A stretch of 64,000 nucleotides of DNA from Candidatus Deferrimicrobiaceae bacterium (GCA_036504035.1 DASXVV010000008.1:186001-250000); one strand, 5' to 3'. Numbered from the stretch's first letter, positions 16,665-25,717 are shown. A program made the numbers and translations. Notes: generated by a model from the sequence alone, not told the origin.

Positions 16665-16805
16665 CTACCGAGTCCAATCTGCAACAAAAAATGCACCCAA
16701 ACTAGCAATTATTTGCGCAACATTAGGATTTACCGCAAAGCATACTGTTTTGTAGAATATGTACCAGATAATCACAAGCGCAATCATGCGTAGCAATGCA
16801 TTCAT
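16665..16805 (-). CDS. Small single-span membrane protein
   Basis: A 46-residue frame begins at the ATG at 16805 after AAGGAGGA with a 4-base spacer. It ends at 16665, just ahead of a minus-strand terminator. It contains two hydrophobic stretches (IALVIIWYIFYKTVCFAV and IIASLGAFFVAD) with little charge, so it is probably an inner-membrane peptide. The strong ribosome site and the terminator argue that it is real despite its size. Function unknown. The rest of 16520-17139 holds only the two terminators and no other gene I can support. Confidence 0.6.
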   Translation of the reverse strand: MNALLRMIALVIIWYIFYKTVCFAVNPNVAQIIASLGAFFVADWTR

Positions 16806-17139
16806 GTACTCCTCCTTATTGTAATTATAAATGTACAACTCTACTTACACTCTAATGGATGTATTTAATTAAGGCAATACCGCAACCCCAATAGCCATAT
16901 TACTGATTTATCCCGAGCACGCATTGCTTAATCAATGCAAATATCAATTGGCAACCAATATGTAATAGTAATGATGCGGTAAGCACATTCGGTTCCGATA
17001 TAAACTAGCGAATTGTGAAAATAATTGTGGCGCCTTTCGTTAGGAGCACGTAATATGCGGGAAGCGCCCAGACGGGAAGCGAATAGAATGCCTTGCGATT
17101 TTTGGTAAAGCATCCCTTGTCCAAAATTAGAGGTGGCAG

Positions 17140-17724
17140 GTGCGGTCATTCATAATTAGAGTTGTCTTTATGCTATTAATATTGGGCTTTTATTTGTTCG
17201 GCTTGAAATATGGCCCGAACATTAAAAGTGTATTCGGTGCAGAAATAAAAGCCGAGGTATTGCTTCCTATATTCAGTTTATTATTTTACGATTTGTGGCT
17301 TGGAGCATTAGATAAGGTCGCGTTGCTTTCCAAGGAAAGCCATCGGATTGATAAGTCAGACTTTATAATCTCTTTTAAATTTGAATATTGTAAGCCTGTA
17401 GCTGCAAAGTTTAAACTGCGGCGACTTCGTGGCATCAGCGGGATTCCCGCGAGAATTGATTGTCGAAATAGCCGCGGTGAGCATGTGTTTAACGATCCCG
17501 TTATAGAAAATTTCGAGGCTGAATTATCTCCCATTAATTCTGAATTATATTTTGATATCACTTACTGTTATCGGGACAAAGTTAAGCCAACCATACGCAT
17601 TAATGCTTTCAATAATACATACGGGCTATATTTATTGTTGTTATCATATAGACTCGGGTTTAAAAACAAGATTAAATTATTTTTAATGCCAGTAATTATA
17701 AAGGGGGAGTGGCGTGGGAAATAG
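17140..17724 (+). CDS. Membrane protein partnered with a P-loop ATPase
   Basis: A 194-residue protein starting at a GTG after AGAGGTGG. Two membrane segments lie at residues about 4-24 and 38-56, followed by a soluble beta-rich domain (residues 70-165: DFIISFKFEYCKPVAAKFKL, FEAELSPINSELYFDITY) and a hydrophobic C-terminal stretch (YGLYLLLLSYRLGF). It overlaps the ATPase gene by 11 bases, so the two products should be made together and probably interact. No family recognised. Base composition is strongly AT-rich. Confidence 0.65.
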   Translation: MRSFIIRVVFMLLILGFYLFGLKYGPNIKSVFGAEIKAEVLLPIFSLLFYDLWLGALDKVALLSKESHRIDKSDFIISFKFEYCKPVAAKFKLRRLRGISGIPARIDCRNSRGEHVFNDPVIENFEAELSPINSELYFDITYCYRDKVKPTIRINAFNNTYGLYLLLLSYRLGFKNKIKLFLMPVIIKGEWRGK

Positions 17725-19651
17725 GTTGCCAAACATCATAGATCTTGAAGCACATAGATTAGAAAATTACAATCCGCTATTTGATAGCTTCAAAAATAGC
17801 TTTGATAATATTTTGCTTGAAAAAAGTGTTACAGATGAATACATCTTAGAAAATTTATACGTAGACCATCGAGACAATGGTCATGCGTATGAAGTGTTAT
17901 TGGACAAACTATTTTCTTCATCCAGTAGTTACATAAATAGAACAGACGACTTAATAAATGAAATCGCAAAGAACCCGGGAATGGCATATTTGCTTATTGG
18001 GAAAAAGGGTGTTGGCAAAACCATACTCTTAAAAAAATACATTAGTACGCTCAAGAAAAGCCAAGCATCAATCGAAAACACATTAACTGTATATGTTGAT
18101 TTAAAGAATTTTAAACATGATGAACCGGCCTTAAGCGACCCGGCTAAACTGCTAGTTGAGGAAATTCATTACAGGATAAAAGAAGGCGAAGATAAGTATT
18201 CTATGTTCTTCAATTCTCCAGGGGCCATGCGACAGCTAGACCCGATATACGAATTTATTGTAAGGGACGAAGATTTGGTTCGAAGGGTAATTGACAATAA
18301 AGAAGAATCCTTAAGATATCTATTGCATTGGGCGCAGAAAAATTCCCAATTAGTTTTCATGATAGTTGACAATTTAGATGACCTGCCAATAAAAACAGTC
18401 AAGGCAATTGTCGATAAATGCATCTATTTAAAATCTGTATATGGGGTACATTGCGTTCTTGCCCTGCGGGATTATTGGCACCCTAAAAGACTTGGAATTG
18501 ATGATTCTCACATATGCTCTTTCTATATAACAAAGCCACGGGTCCATGATATTGTTCGAAAAAGATTAAACAAATTAAAACAACAAGATAACAGACAGAC
18601 AGTAGGAATATCTCTTTCTGGCAACAGTCATCCCATTGAACTAAACGAAACAGACATGATTAATATATACAGTTGCATTGTGACTGACTTAGAAAATGCA
18701 CCAGATGATCTATTTGAAGAGCTATATAGGCTCACAAACTATAATACGAGGGAGTACATTCACAACTTATATCATTTTTTTCATTCTCCATATTTGTTCT
18801 CCAGACCAAATTTTATTACGGGCTTGTATAATAAAATTAGTTCTGTTGACCCAGATTTCGTTGGAGACACGCTTAGGCCGATAAAATTATTCGACTTTTT
18901 GGAATGCTATATGGGGGTCCATACGTTATGCTATGACAAAAAATCGTCAAATATATTCAACCTATTTTTCCATGAATGGCAATATGATGGAGATTTTAAT
19001 TATCGGAATACGCTTATTTTCATTAGAATACTTCAAATATTGCCAGCCAATCTCAACACTACCTATAAATGCTCAGATATCATTAACACTTTGTATGTTA
19101 TCGGATATAAAAAGGATGCAATTATTAATTCAATTAATGTACTATTAAAATCTGCACTTATTGAGTCACCGGAAGGCAACGATGTCAAAGACATTGAAAA
19201 TGTTTATATTTCTGTCAAGGGTTTAATGTATATGGACAAGATACTGTGTGAATACACCTATATAACTTTTATGTGCGACGCGGTGCCTATGCCGGAAAAA
19301 TATAGGGTTAAAGATTTAAAGGAAAAGTTCGGAGAGGAGCCGATACCATTAATGCGCGGCAGTTTAAAGCTTAAAACGGAGAGCGTTCAGCTATTTAACG
19401 AGTTTATAAACGAAGAAGAAATAAACGAATTCAACGCGTGCCCTGTAAACTACAGGGATACATTGAAGCGAATTCGTGGGGACAAGGGCATATCTGTTCG
19501 CATGAAAGAAGCGACTGATAAAGCGATATACAATATGACTAAGTATGGATACAGTGTCAAAAAACCAACTATCACCAGATTTATACTTAAGAAAAGCAAC
19601 GACATCACTGCTGTCCAAGATAACCTGAACTCAACGATTCCCCCTGTGTAA
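17714..19651 (+). CDS. Large P-loop ATPase, likely partner of the membrane protein
   Basis: A 645-residue protein starting at a GTG after AGGGGGAG. Walker A (GKKGVGKT) is at residues 96-103 and Walker B (LVFMIVDNLDD) at 213-223, followed by an arginine-containing sensor-like segment (CVLALRDYWHPKR). This is the layout of STAND/KAP-like or other AAA-type switch ATPases. The C-terminal 400 residues are helical with winged-helix-like stretches and no recognised domain. With its overlapping membrane-protein gene it resembles two-gene defence operons that couple a sensor ATPase to a membrane effector, but function is unproven. Confidence 0.65.
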   Translation: MGNRLPNIIDLEAHRLENYNPLFDSFKNSFDNILLEKSVTDEYILENLYVDHRDNGHAYEVLLDKLFSSSSSYINRTDDLINEIAKNPGMAYLLIGKKGVGKTILLKKYISTLKKSQASIENTLTVYVDLKNFKHDEPALSDPAKLLVEEIHYRIKEGEDKYSMFFNSPGAMRQLDPIYEFIVRDEDLVRRVIDNKEESLRYLLHWAQKNSQLVFMIVDNLDDLPIKTVKAIVDKCIYLKSVYGVHCVLALRDYWHPKRLGIDDSHICSFYITKPRVHDIVRKRLNKLKQQDNRQTVGISLSGNSHPIELNETDMINIYSCIVTDLENAPDDLFEELYRLTNYNTREYIHNLYHFFHSPYLFSRPNFITGLYNKISSVDPDFVGDTLRPIKLFDFLECYMGVHTLCYDKKSSNIFNLFFHEWQYDGDFNYRNTLIFIRILQILPANLNTTYKCSDIINTLYVIGYKKDAIINSINVLLKSALIESPEGNDVKDIENVYISVKGLMYMDKILCEYTYITFMCDAVPMPEKYRVKDLKEKFGEEPIPLMRGSLKLKTESVQLFNEFINEEEINEFNACPVNYRDTLKRIRGDKGISVRMKEATDKAIYNMTKYGYSVKKPTITRFILKKSNDITAVQDNLNSTIPPV

Positions 19652-19653
19652 AA

Positions 19654-19915
19654 TTAGGGGTTTGGGACGAGAAATGACCGATGCCGATCCCTGTAGGGGA
19701 ACAGGTTATATCGGAGTAGCGCCACAAGGTTGGAGAGCGACCAGGCGACCCGCGACCGGAACCGCAGGTACTTCAGCAGCAGGATCGCGATCATTGCTGG
19801 CCAAATCTGGATCTTGAGCGCGTTCGCGCTTGTCCCCACGAATGTCTTGACTATCAGGTTCTGCTTGATCGTCTTGAAGAAGATCTCGATATGCCAGCGG
19901 TCCCTGTCCAAACAA
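19654..19915 (-). pseudogene. Transposase remnant (IS4-type C-terminal fragment)
   Basis: The minus strand encodes DRDRWHIEIFFKTIKQNL, then FVGTSANALKIQIWPAMIAILLLKYL. This matches the final Y-R-x-R-W-x-I-E-x-F-F-K region of IS4-type DDE transposases, where the glutamate is the last catalytic residue. The N-terminal two thirds are missing and the upstream sequence is unrelated, so it is a fragment. It interrupts the cargo between the ATPase gene and the DUF6530-like gene. Confidence 0.7.
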
Positions 19916-19939
19916 GCCCGACCACTCCTAATGTTTGGC

Positions 19940-20160
19940 GGGGCGCAATTCGGCCTGTAGCACAATATTTGCCGCAAGCATCAAAAGAATAAACAGGGAA
20001 AGCCAGGCGGCCTCCCGTCTAAAGATTCCCCCGGCTGCAAAAAGCGGATTGAGCAATCCATCAGCCCGAAGACGGTCAAACATGAAACGGCAACCCACCC
20101 GATTCTCATTGCAGTATTCGGTTGCGATGTGGTGTCCTCCGCGTGAATCAGACATCAATC
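19940..20160 (-). pseudogene. Second transposase remnant (IS1380-like fragment)
   Basis: The minus strand reads YCNENRVGCRFMFDRLRADG, then FRREAAWLSLFILLMLAANI, like the C-terminal region of IS1380/DDE transposases that ends in an AAWL-x-L hydrophobic block. No catalytic start, start codon or terminal inverted repeats are visible. The two fragments lie back to back, so successive insertions and decay are likely. Apart from them, 19652-20259 holds no gene I can support. Confidence 0.4.
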
Positions 20161-20259
20161 CCATTTTCTGGAGGTGCGCTCCAGAATGCCAAAAATATGT
20201 TGACAAGCGTGAGTAGTAGTGGAAGTCTAGTAAGCGGAATCATAAACAGGAGGTTAATC

Positions 20260-20742
20260 ATGCCACAGATCATCACTCCCACCCAGGAAACCACTCCCAC
20301 ACTTCTTCAGTTTCCTCCGCCCCTTTCGCTGAAGCATAAGCCGTTCTTCATGATCCCTTACGCGCCATTCGACAAATTATTCATTCCCGACACTGATGCT
20401 AAGTATCTATCTGTCGGTATCGGACAGTGGGAAGGCAATGAGGAAAATTATTTCACCGCTAAAATATGGCGATACAGCGGAGAAAAATGGTCCAGGCAAT
20501 CCGAGGAACTACCTTTGCATAGAGTGGTTGACTTAAATATCTTTATGCTTATTGCCTTGACGAGTCAAACTAATACCAATTTTATTATTCCACCCGATAC
20601 TTTCGAAGATCAGCCCAACGCCATAGAGGTTAATAAGCTTGAAAAATCGATTCCAGAGGAAGTATTGAATCGCGATATCTCCCTTATGAAAACCCGTCTT
20701 CGCAAGCTTAGGGATTTACTTAACGCCGCTGATATTGACTGA
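20260..20742 (+). CDS. DUF6530-like protein
   Basis: A 160-residue protein starting at the ATG at 20260 after AGGAGG. The middle section (DAKYLSVGIGQWEGNEENYFTAKIWRYSGEKWSRQSEELPLHRVVDLN in outline) matches what I remember of DUF6530 proteins, with the WSRQSEELPLHR core being the most telling part. Function is unknown. The C-terminus is a basic helix. It lies just upstream of the serine recombinase, so it may be a recombination accessory or simply cargo. Confidence 0.6.
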   Translation: MPQIITPTQETTPTLLQFPPPLSLKHKPFFMIPYAPFDKLFIPDTDAKYLSVGIGQWEGNEENYFTAKIWRYSGEKWSRQSEELPLHRVVDLNIFMLIALTSQTNTNFIIPPDTFEDQPNAIEVNKLEKSIPEEVLNRDISLMKTRLRKLRDLLNAADID

Positions 20743-20787
20743 TATTTATCACGCCGTAGAAGCTCATCTCAGTAGAGGAGGGCGCAA

Positions 20788-22317
20788 ATGGAGAAATCAA
20801 AACCTGTCGGTATCTGGATTCGGGTTTCCACTGAAGACCAAGTCAAAGGTGAAAGCCCGGAACATCACGAAAAACGCGCCCGCTATTATGCAGAGTCCAA
20901 AGGCTGGCAAGTAAAGGAAGTTTACCTGCTCGAAGCCGTCAGCGGCAAGGCCATCATCCATCTTCCGGAAGCCCAAAATATGATGGATCATATCCGGACG
21001 CGCCACATTACCGGACTGATATTTTCCAAGCTCGCCCGACTGGCCCGCAATACCAGAGAACTTCTCGAATTCTCCGAATTCTTCCGAATACACAACGCTG
21101 ACCTGATTTCCCTCCAGGAATCCATCGATACCTCGTCTCCAGCAGGAAGACTTTTTTACACGATGATCGCGGCCATGGCCCAATGGGAACGGGAAGAGAT
21201 TGCTGACCGCGTGGCGGCTTCCGTTCCGATTCGCGCCAAACTCGGCAAACCCCTGGGCGGTCAAGCCTCCTTAGGTTACCGCTGGCAAGATAAAAAGTTG
21301 GTCGTGGACCCGCAGGAAGCCCCCATCCGCAGGCTCATATATGAACTCTTCGCGGAGCATCGCCGGAAAAAGACCGTCGCCCGCATCCTGACCGAAAGAG
21401 GCTATCGCACTCGAAGCGGAGCCAATTTCTCGGACACCACCATTGAAAGACTGCTAGAAGATTCGACCGCGAAGGGTCTGCACCGGCTCAATTACACCAA
21501 GAGCTTGGGCGACAAACGCAATTGGGTCTTGAAGCCCGAAGAAGACTGGGTCTTCATAGAGGTGCCCTCTGTCGTTTCCCCGGAACTTTGGGATCAATGC
21601 AATTCCATTTTGGAAGAGCAAAGAAAGAAAAAAGGCCCTCCGACTAAAAAGGTTGCTCACCTTTTTACCGGCTATGCTTTCTGCGAATGCGGCAGCAAGA
21701 TGTATGTCCCGTCCAATTCCCCTAAATATATCTGCTATAGCTGTCGGAATAAGATTGGGATTGGTGACTTGGAAGGAATATTCCAGCATCAACTCAAAGC
21801 GTTTTTCTTCTCTCCAGAAGACATTGCCGGGTATATGGATAAAGCGGATCAGACAATCAAGGAGAAGGAAGAACTTCTTCAGTCACTTGCCGAAGAACGA
21901 ACCAAGATCAAAAAGGAAATGGATAAGGTCTATCGGCTGTATGTCGAAGACCAGATCACCCCGGAAGGGTTTGGACGAACACATAAGCCGTTAGAAGCCA
22001 GACTGAAACAGATTGACGATTCTATCCCCGAACACCGAGGGGAAATTGATTTCCTGAAAATCCAATACCTCTCCAGCGACCAAATCCTATCCCAAGCCAG
22101 AGATCTTTATTCCAACTGGCCCGCCCTCACTCCCGACGAGAAGCGCCAAATCGTCGAGAGCATCACTGACAAACTCATTATCGGCTCCGAAGACGTCACC
22201 ATCAACCTCTGCTATCTCCCCTCAGCTTCCTCCAAAGCGCCACCTTTTTTTCAGGGCTCGCCAGCCCCTGAGAAGCTGGCAGAAAGGCAACGCAACTTCA
22301 CGGATTGGTGGCCGTGA
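20788..22317 (+). CDS. Large serine recombinase (integrase)
   Basis: A 509-residue recombinase. Residues 1-150 are the resolvase catalytic domain: IWIRVSTEDQ with Ser14 as nucleophile, FSKLARLARN, and EREEIADRV. Next come the recombinase domain (about 165-290), a zinc ribbon (CECGSKMYVPSNSPKYICYSC in outline, around residue 305) and a coiled-coil motif (about 345-400). The frame runs through the element boundary: its last few codons and TGA stop are comM DNA. In the excised circle the C-terminus must therefore differ by a few residues. It is the likely enzyme that inserted the element into comM. Confidence 0.9.
   Translation: MEKSKPVGIWIRVSTEDQVKGESPEHHEKRARYYAESKGWQVKEVYLLEAVSGKAIIHLPEAQNMMDHIRTRHITGLIFSKLARLARNTRELLEFSEFFRIHNADLISLQESIDTSSPAGRLFYTMIAAMAQWEREEIADRVAASVPIRAKLGKPLGGQASLGYRWQDKKLVVDPQEAPIRRLIYELFAEHRRKKTVARILTERGYRTRSGANFSDTTIERLLEDSTAKGLHRLNYTKSLGDKRNWVLKPEEDWVFIEVPSVVSPELWDQCNSILEEQRKKKGPPTKKVAHLFTGYAFCECGSKMYVPSNSPKYICYSCRNKIGIGDLEGIFQHQLKAFFFSPEDIAGYMDKADQTIKEKEELLQSLAEERTKIKKEMDKVYRLYVEDQITPEGFGRTHKPLEARLKQIDDSIPEHRGEIDFLKIQYLSSDQILSQARDLYSNWPALTPDEKRQIVESITDKLIIGSEDVTINLCYLPSASSKAPPFFQGSPAPEKLAERQRNFTDWWP
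22294..22305. other. Element-comM junction (attachment-site half)
   Basis: Reading comM on the minus strand, codons GCC ACC AAT CCG are followed by TGA. The family motif at this point is ATNPCPCG, so the next codon should be TGC. The base at 22298 is therefore element DNA, and chromosomal sequence resumes by 22299. The crossover dinucleotide must lie at or next to this point. Confidence 0.75.
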
Positions 22318-23347
22318 CGAGCAGGAAGCGCGACGGGAAGCGGCAGGAGTTTCCCGCCCGCACAATGCGGATTTCGCCCGACTCGAGCGGCTGCCGGAGC
22401 GCTTCGCGGGTCCCCCGGGAGAATTCCCCCATCTCGTCGAGGAAGAGAACCCCGCCATGCGCGAAGCTGATCTCGCCGGGCCTAGGCGGATTGCCGCCGC
22501 CCACGAGCCCCGCCCGGGTGATCGAGAAGTGGGGGGCGCGGAAAGGGCGTCGGGTCGGCACCCGGGGCCAGGGCGGCTCGCCCGCCGCGCTGTAGACCTG
22601 GGCGGTCTCGAGCGCCTCGTCCGCCTCGAAGGGGGGGAGGATGCCGGGCAGCCGCTCGGCGAGCATCGTCTTCCCGCAGCCGGGCGGGCCGACGAACATC
22701 AGGGCGTGCCCGCCGGCGGCGGCGATCTCGAGCGCGCGTCGGGCCACCATCTGTCCGGCGACGTCGGCCAGGTCGGGCGGCAGGTCGGCGTCGGGGCCCG
22801 GGTCGCGGTCGGCCGAAGCGGGAGACGGCGCCTCGGCCTCGCCGGACAGGATGGCCGCCGCCGTTCGCAGGTCGGGCGCGGGGAGTACGGACAGGCCGGG
22901 AACCATCGCAGCTTCGCGCGCGTTGGCGCTGGGCACGATGATGCCCGTGAGGCCGAGTCTGGATGCGAGCAGCGCCTGCGACAGGATGCCGCGAACCGGC
23001 TTGACGGAGCCGTCGAGCGACAGCTCGCCGGCCACGAGGTATTTGCCGAGGGAATTGCCGGGGATCACCCCTTCGGCGCATAGGATCGAGAGGGCGATCG
23101 GCAGGTCGAGCAGTGCGCCGTCTTTCCGGAGGTCGGCCGGCGCCAGGTTGATCGTGATCTTGCGGCCGGAAAAAGGAAGGCCCGAATTGCGGACCGCGGC
23201 GCGGATCCGGTCGCCGCTTTCCCGGACCGGGCCCGCCGGCAGCCCGACGACCGTGAGCGAAGGGAGTCCTTGCGAGATGTCGGTCTCGACTTCGACCGGG
23301 ATGGCGTCGATGCCGGATAGCGTGGATGTGAGGACGCGAACGAGCAT
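22298..23347 (-). pseudogene. comM: ComM (Mg-chelatase-like AAA ATPase), 3' end lost
   Basis: The first 349 residues of ComM, normally about 510. Residues 1-170 are the N-terminal ChlI/Lon-like domain. The AAA module has Walker A (GPPGCGKT) near residue 220 and Walker B (GGVLFLDEMGEF) near 300. The frame stops right after LLVTATNP, where the conserved CPCG should follow. The ATG at 23347 has AGGAGG upstream. ComM is a hexameric helicase that promotes branch migration in natural transformation. The lost C-terminal third includes arginine-finger and sensor parts, so the product is probably inactive. Confidence 0.9.
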
Positions 23348-23407
23348 GGGATGGTTCCTCCTGGGTGCCTGGAGGTTCCATCAAGCGGCGTGCCGCCTTT
23401 TTTAGGG

Positions 23408-24409
23408 CTAGTCGGCGATCTGGTAGCCGAAGCCGGACGACTTCAGCTTGAAGCCGGCGCGTTCGAGCGTTTCGCGGGCGATGTCGCGGATGCCGCGCAC
23501 CGTGTCTTGCAGGAACGGCTCGAGCCGCATCACCTCGGCTGAATTGCGTGCCGGTTGGAAGACCGTTCGTTTCGGATAGTGCTTGGCCAGCCAGGCCTTC
23601 AACGCCAGGAAGCGAACCCGGTCGTCGGCGCTCGCCATCCCCTCGGTTTCCCAATTCTCCCGGCCCGACAGGAGCAGCCCCTTGAGCGCCTCGACGCGGA
23701 GGTCGGGTTCCCGCGCCGTCTCCCATATGACCTTGAACGTGGGCTGTGCCTCCCGGGGGGCGGTCTCGACGAGCGCGCGCAGGACGTAGAGGCGGACGAG
23801 CAGGGACGACTCCCGGAGGGCGACGCCCTGGAGCAGCTCGGTCCCCTGGTTGAGCTTGAGGCGGGCGTACGCTTCGGCGCTGAGCGCGCGGACCTCGGGG
23901 GATGCGTCCTGCGCGACGGCGCCCAGGAGGGCGGGGCCGGCGAGATTCAGCCCCGTCAGGCCGATGGCCCGGGCGGCTTCCGCGCGCACCATCGGATCGG
24001 AATCCTTCTGGAGCGTCGAGACGAGCTGCGTCGAGGAAATCCGGGTCTTGAGGATGCCGATCGCCTCGGCGGCGGCGCGCCGCACGCGGGGGGAGGCGTC
24101 ATGCGCCAGACGGTCCTGGTACACGTTGCCTTCGCCCTTGTCGCCCAGAAGCACGAGGGCGCCTACCGAGCGTTCGCGGACCCGCTCGTTGTCGTCGGCC
24201 GCGGCCCATTTGCGAAGGGTCGGGATCTCGTTCCCGTCACGGCTCCACATGATCTGCTCGATCCGGGTCAGTTGCTCGTCGTCCTGCAGCTCCAGGACCC
24301 CGGCTGCGTTCGCTCCCGGGTTTGCGGCGCGCGCCATGGGCGCCGGAAGGAGGACGGCGGTGACGAGCGCCGAAAAAGCCGTCAGGAAGATGGGCGTACG
24401 CAACGTCAT
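23408..24409 (-). CDS. Exported HEAT-repeat protein
   Basis: A 333-residue precursor with an N-terminal signal peptide (to about residue 28, LLPAPMARA). Residues about 45-260 are a run of HEAT-like helical repeats (RERSVGALVLLGDK, VRRAAAEAIGIL, VRAEAARAIGLTGL, VRALSAEAYARL), a fold used as a protein-binding scaffold. It follows the TonB-like gene by seven bases and closes the minus-strand envelope cluster, so it probably works with that apparatus in the periplasm. Confidence 0.75.
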   Translation of the reverse strand: MTLRTPIFLTAFSALVTAVLLPAPMARAANPGANAAGVLELQDDEQLTRIEQIMWSRDGNEIPTLRKWAAADDNERVRERSVGALVLLGDKGEGNVYQDRLAHDASPRVRRAAAEAIGILKTRISSTQLVSTLQKDSDPMVRAEAARAIGLTGLNLAGPALLGAVAQDASPEVRALSAEAYARLKLNQGTELLQGVALRESSLLVRLYVLRALVETAPREAQPTFKVIWETAREPDLRVEALKGLLLSGRENWETEGMASADDRVRFLALKAWLAKHYPKRTVFQPARNSAEVMRLEPFLQDTVRGIRDIARETLERAGFKLKSSGFGYQIAD

Positions 24410-24416
24410 CGAAAGG

Positions 24417-25418
24417 TCACATCTCGGGGTGGAAGACGAAGGGGAACGCCACCTTGACGGGGCCCCCCTTGGATTGACCGAAATTCCAGCGCAGCGAGAT
24501 CCGCTTCTTGATGGCCGCCTCGAGGGGGGGCCAGTTGACGCTGGACTGCTTGATGTCGACCGATTCGACCGATCCGTCGGGCCGGATGACGAACTCGACG
24601 GTGATCTTTCCGCTGATGGACTGATTCTTCAGCAACTCCTGCGTATAGGCGTACTTGATGCCGCTCTGGTAGTTCTTGACCGCCGCGGAGATGGCCTGGG
24701 CCGAGCGGGACTGGTCGTCGATCGATCCGCTGATTTCGGCATCCATCCCCGTGTCGGTCTTGAAAACCTTGGAGGAAAGACGCCCTCCTGCAGCGCCGGA
24801 GCCGCCACCGCCGCGGGAGGCGGAGGCGAGCTGTTTTTCGATGCCTGGAGTCATTCCCTTCCCGGAGAGCGGGTCGGCGCCGCTGGTCCCTTTGGCCGCG
24901 CCGTAGTCCATGGCGCCGCGGGGGCCGTTGGACACCCGCGTGCTGGTGGGGACGTTGATCGGGGGCGCGGCGTTCCCGCCGCTCTTTTCGAGGACCGCGC
25001 CCAGCCCGACGCTCCGCACCTTGGTACGAGCGGCTTCGTGTTCCTCCCGGACGGCCTGGGCGGCGCGCTCGGCCAGCTGCGCCGGGGTCGGCGGGGGTTC
25101 GGCGGCCTGCTTCTTGAACTCGGCCATCTGCTCGGCGGTCGGCTTGGGCGGCGGCGGCGGGGCCGCCTTCACCGCGTCGGGCAGCCGGATCGGCGCCGCC
25201 TCCTTGGGCTGAGGCAGTTCCTGGGCCGGGACGTTGGCGATATCGACCTGCATGACCTGGTCGCGCGTCACCGGCTTGGGCTGCCACCATGGGCTGGTCA
25301 GGAGTCCGAGGATGTGGAAAAGGATGGAAATGCCGACGGCAAGCTTGAAGAATTTCTCCTGCCTGTCGCCAAACTCGATCTTGGGATTATGGTCGTCGAA
25401 CAGCAGCTCTGCGCTCAT
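24417..25418 (-). CDS. TonB/AgmX-PglI-like envelope energy-transducing protein
   Basis: A 333-residue protein with one membrane segment near residues 25-45 (FFKLAVGISILFHILGLL). A proline/lysine/alanine-rich periplasmic stretch follows (residues 75-170). A C-terminal TonB-like domain (ISGKITVEFVIRPDGSVESVDI, then WPPLEAAIKKRISLRWNF) matches AgmX/PglI C-termini. Such proteins link a proton-driven inner-membrane motor to the outer envelope. Its ATG lies within a 4-base overlap with the upstream short gene. I infer a role like Myxococcus GltG/PglI, but no motor genes (ExbB/TolQ type) are visible here. Confidence 0.7.
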   Translation of the reverse strand: MSAELLFDDHNPKIEFGDRQEKFFKLAVGISILFHILGLLTSPWWQPKPVTRDQVMQVDIANVPAQELPQPKEAAPIRLPDAVKAAPPPPPKPTAEQMAEFKKQAAEPPPTPAQLAERAAQAVREEHEAARTKVRSVGLGAVLEKSGGNAAPPINVPTSTRVSNGPRGAMDYGAAKGTSGADPLSGKGMTPGIEKQLASASRGGGGSGAAGGRLSSKVFKTDTGMDAEISGSIDDQSRSAQAISAAVKNYQSGIKYAYTQELLKNQSISGKITVEFVIRPDGSVESVDIKQSSVNWPPLEAAIKKRISLRWNFGQSKGGPVKVAFPFVFHPEM

Positions 25419-25717
25419 CGGGGGGCGTCACCCATTTCTCTGGTTTCGGTCAGGATCCGCTCTTTCCAGTCGCGCCCGGTGCGATAGGGGAGAAGGCGAA
25501 ACTTGGCGCGCGGGAGGAAGAAGAGGATCGCCGGGTGCTCGGGCGTCCCGGTGATGCTAACCGCCTCGAGCTGGACCGGCGCGCGGCGCCGCTCGGCGGT
25601 CTCGGCTTTGCGGCCCTTCCCCGCGGTTCCGGCCGCCGCGCGTCCCGGTGCGGGCGCGCCGAGCATGAGCGTCAGGGCGAAGAGGGCGGCGCCGGTTTTT
25701 GCAGCCAGTCGATCCAC
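25415..25717 (-). CDS. Short exported protein, GltF-like by position
   Basis: A 100-residue precursor with a signal peptide (FALTLMLGAPAPGRAAA). The mature part has a basic, alanine-rich stretch, then a small beta domain (VQLEAVSITGTPEHPAILFFLPRAKFRLLPYR). It starts at a GTG inside the 3' end of the TPR lipoprotein gene (46-base overlap) and its stop overlaps the TonB-like gene, so the three are translationally coupled. No recognised family; identity is suggested only by neighbours. Confidence 0.55.
   Translation of the reverse strand: MDRLAAKTGAALFALTLMLGAPAPGRAAAGTAGKGRKAETAERRRAPVQLEAVSITGTPEHPAILFFLPRAKFRLLPYRTGRDWKERILTETREMGDAPR

Larger units (their letters stand above)
1..22298. mobile_element. 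Integrated mobile region ending inside comM
   Basis: Everything left of about 22,298 is AT-richer than the core and carries mobile-element genes: excisionase, tyrosine integrase, two TraD/HerA-like ATPases, an ArdC-like protein, a phage-type repressor and a large serine recombinase. The right end is precise because comM reads intact up to codon 349 and is then replaced by element DNA. The left end is outside the window, as is the missing part of comM. No relaxase, type IV secretion channel or phage structural gene is visible. It may be one composite element or a tyrosine-integrase element (1 to about 6.7 kb) beside or inside a serine-recombinase element (about 6.7-22.3 kb). Confidence 0.75.

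Noticed and set aside
16928-17149. A 73-residue minus-strand gene
   Set aside because: It has no ribosome site, motif or conserved-looking pattern, and it runs into the start of the membrane-protein gene.
19928-20206. A functional gene of 92 residues
   Set aside because: The sequence reads as a decayed transposase end without start or catalytic residues.
23380-23407. A terminator after comM and before the HEAT gene
   Set aside because: The GC-rich hairpin's T-run lies on the plus strand, where no gene ends, so it does not serve the minus-strand genes.
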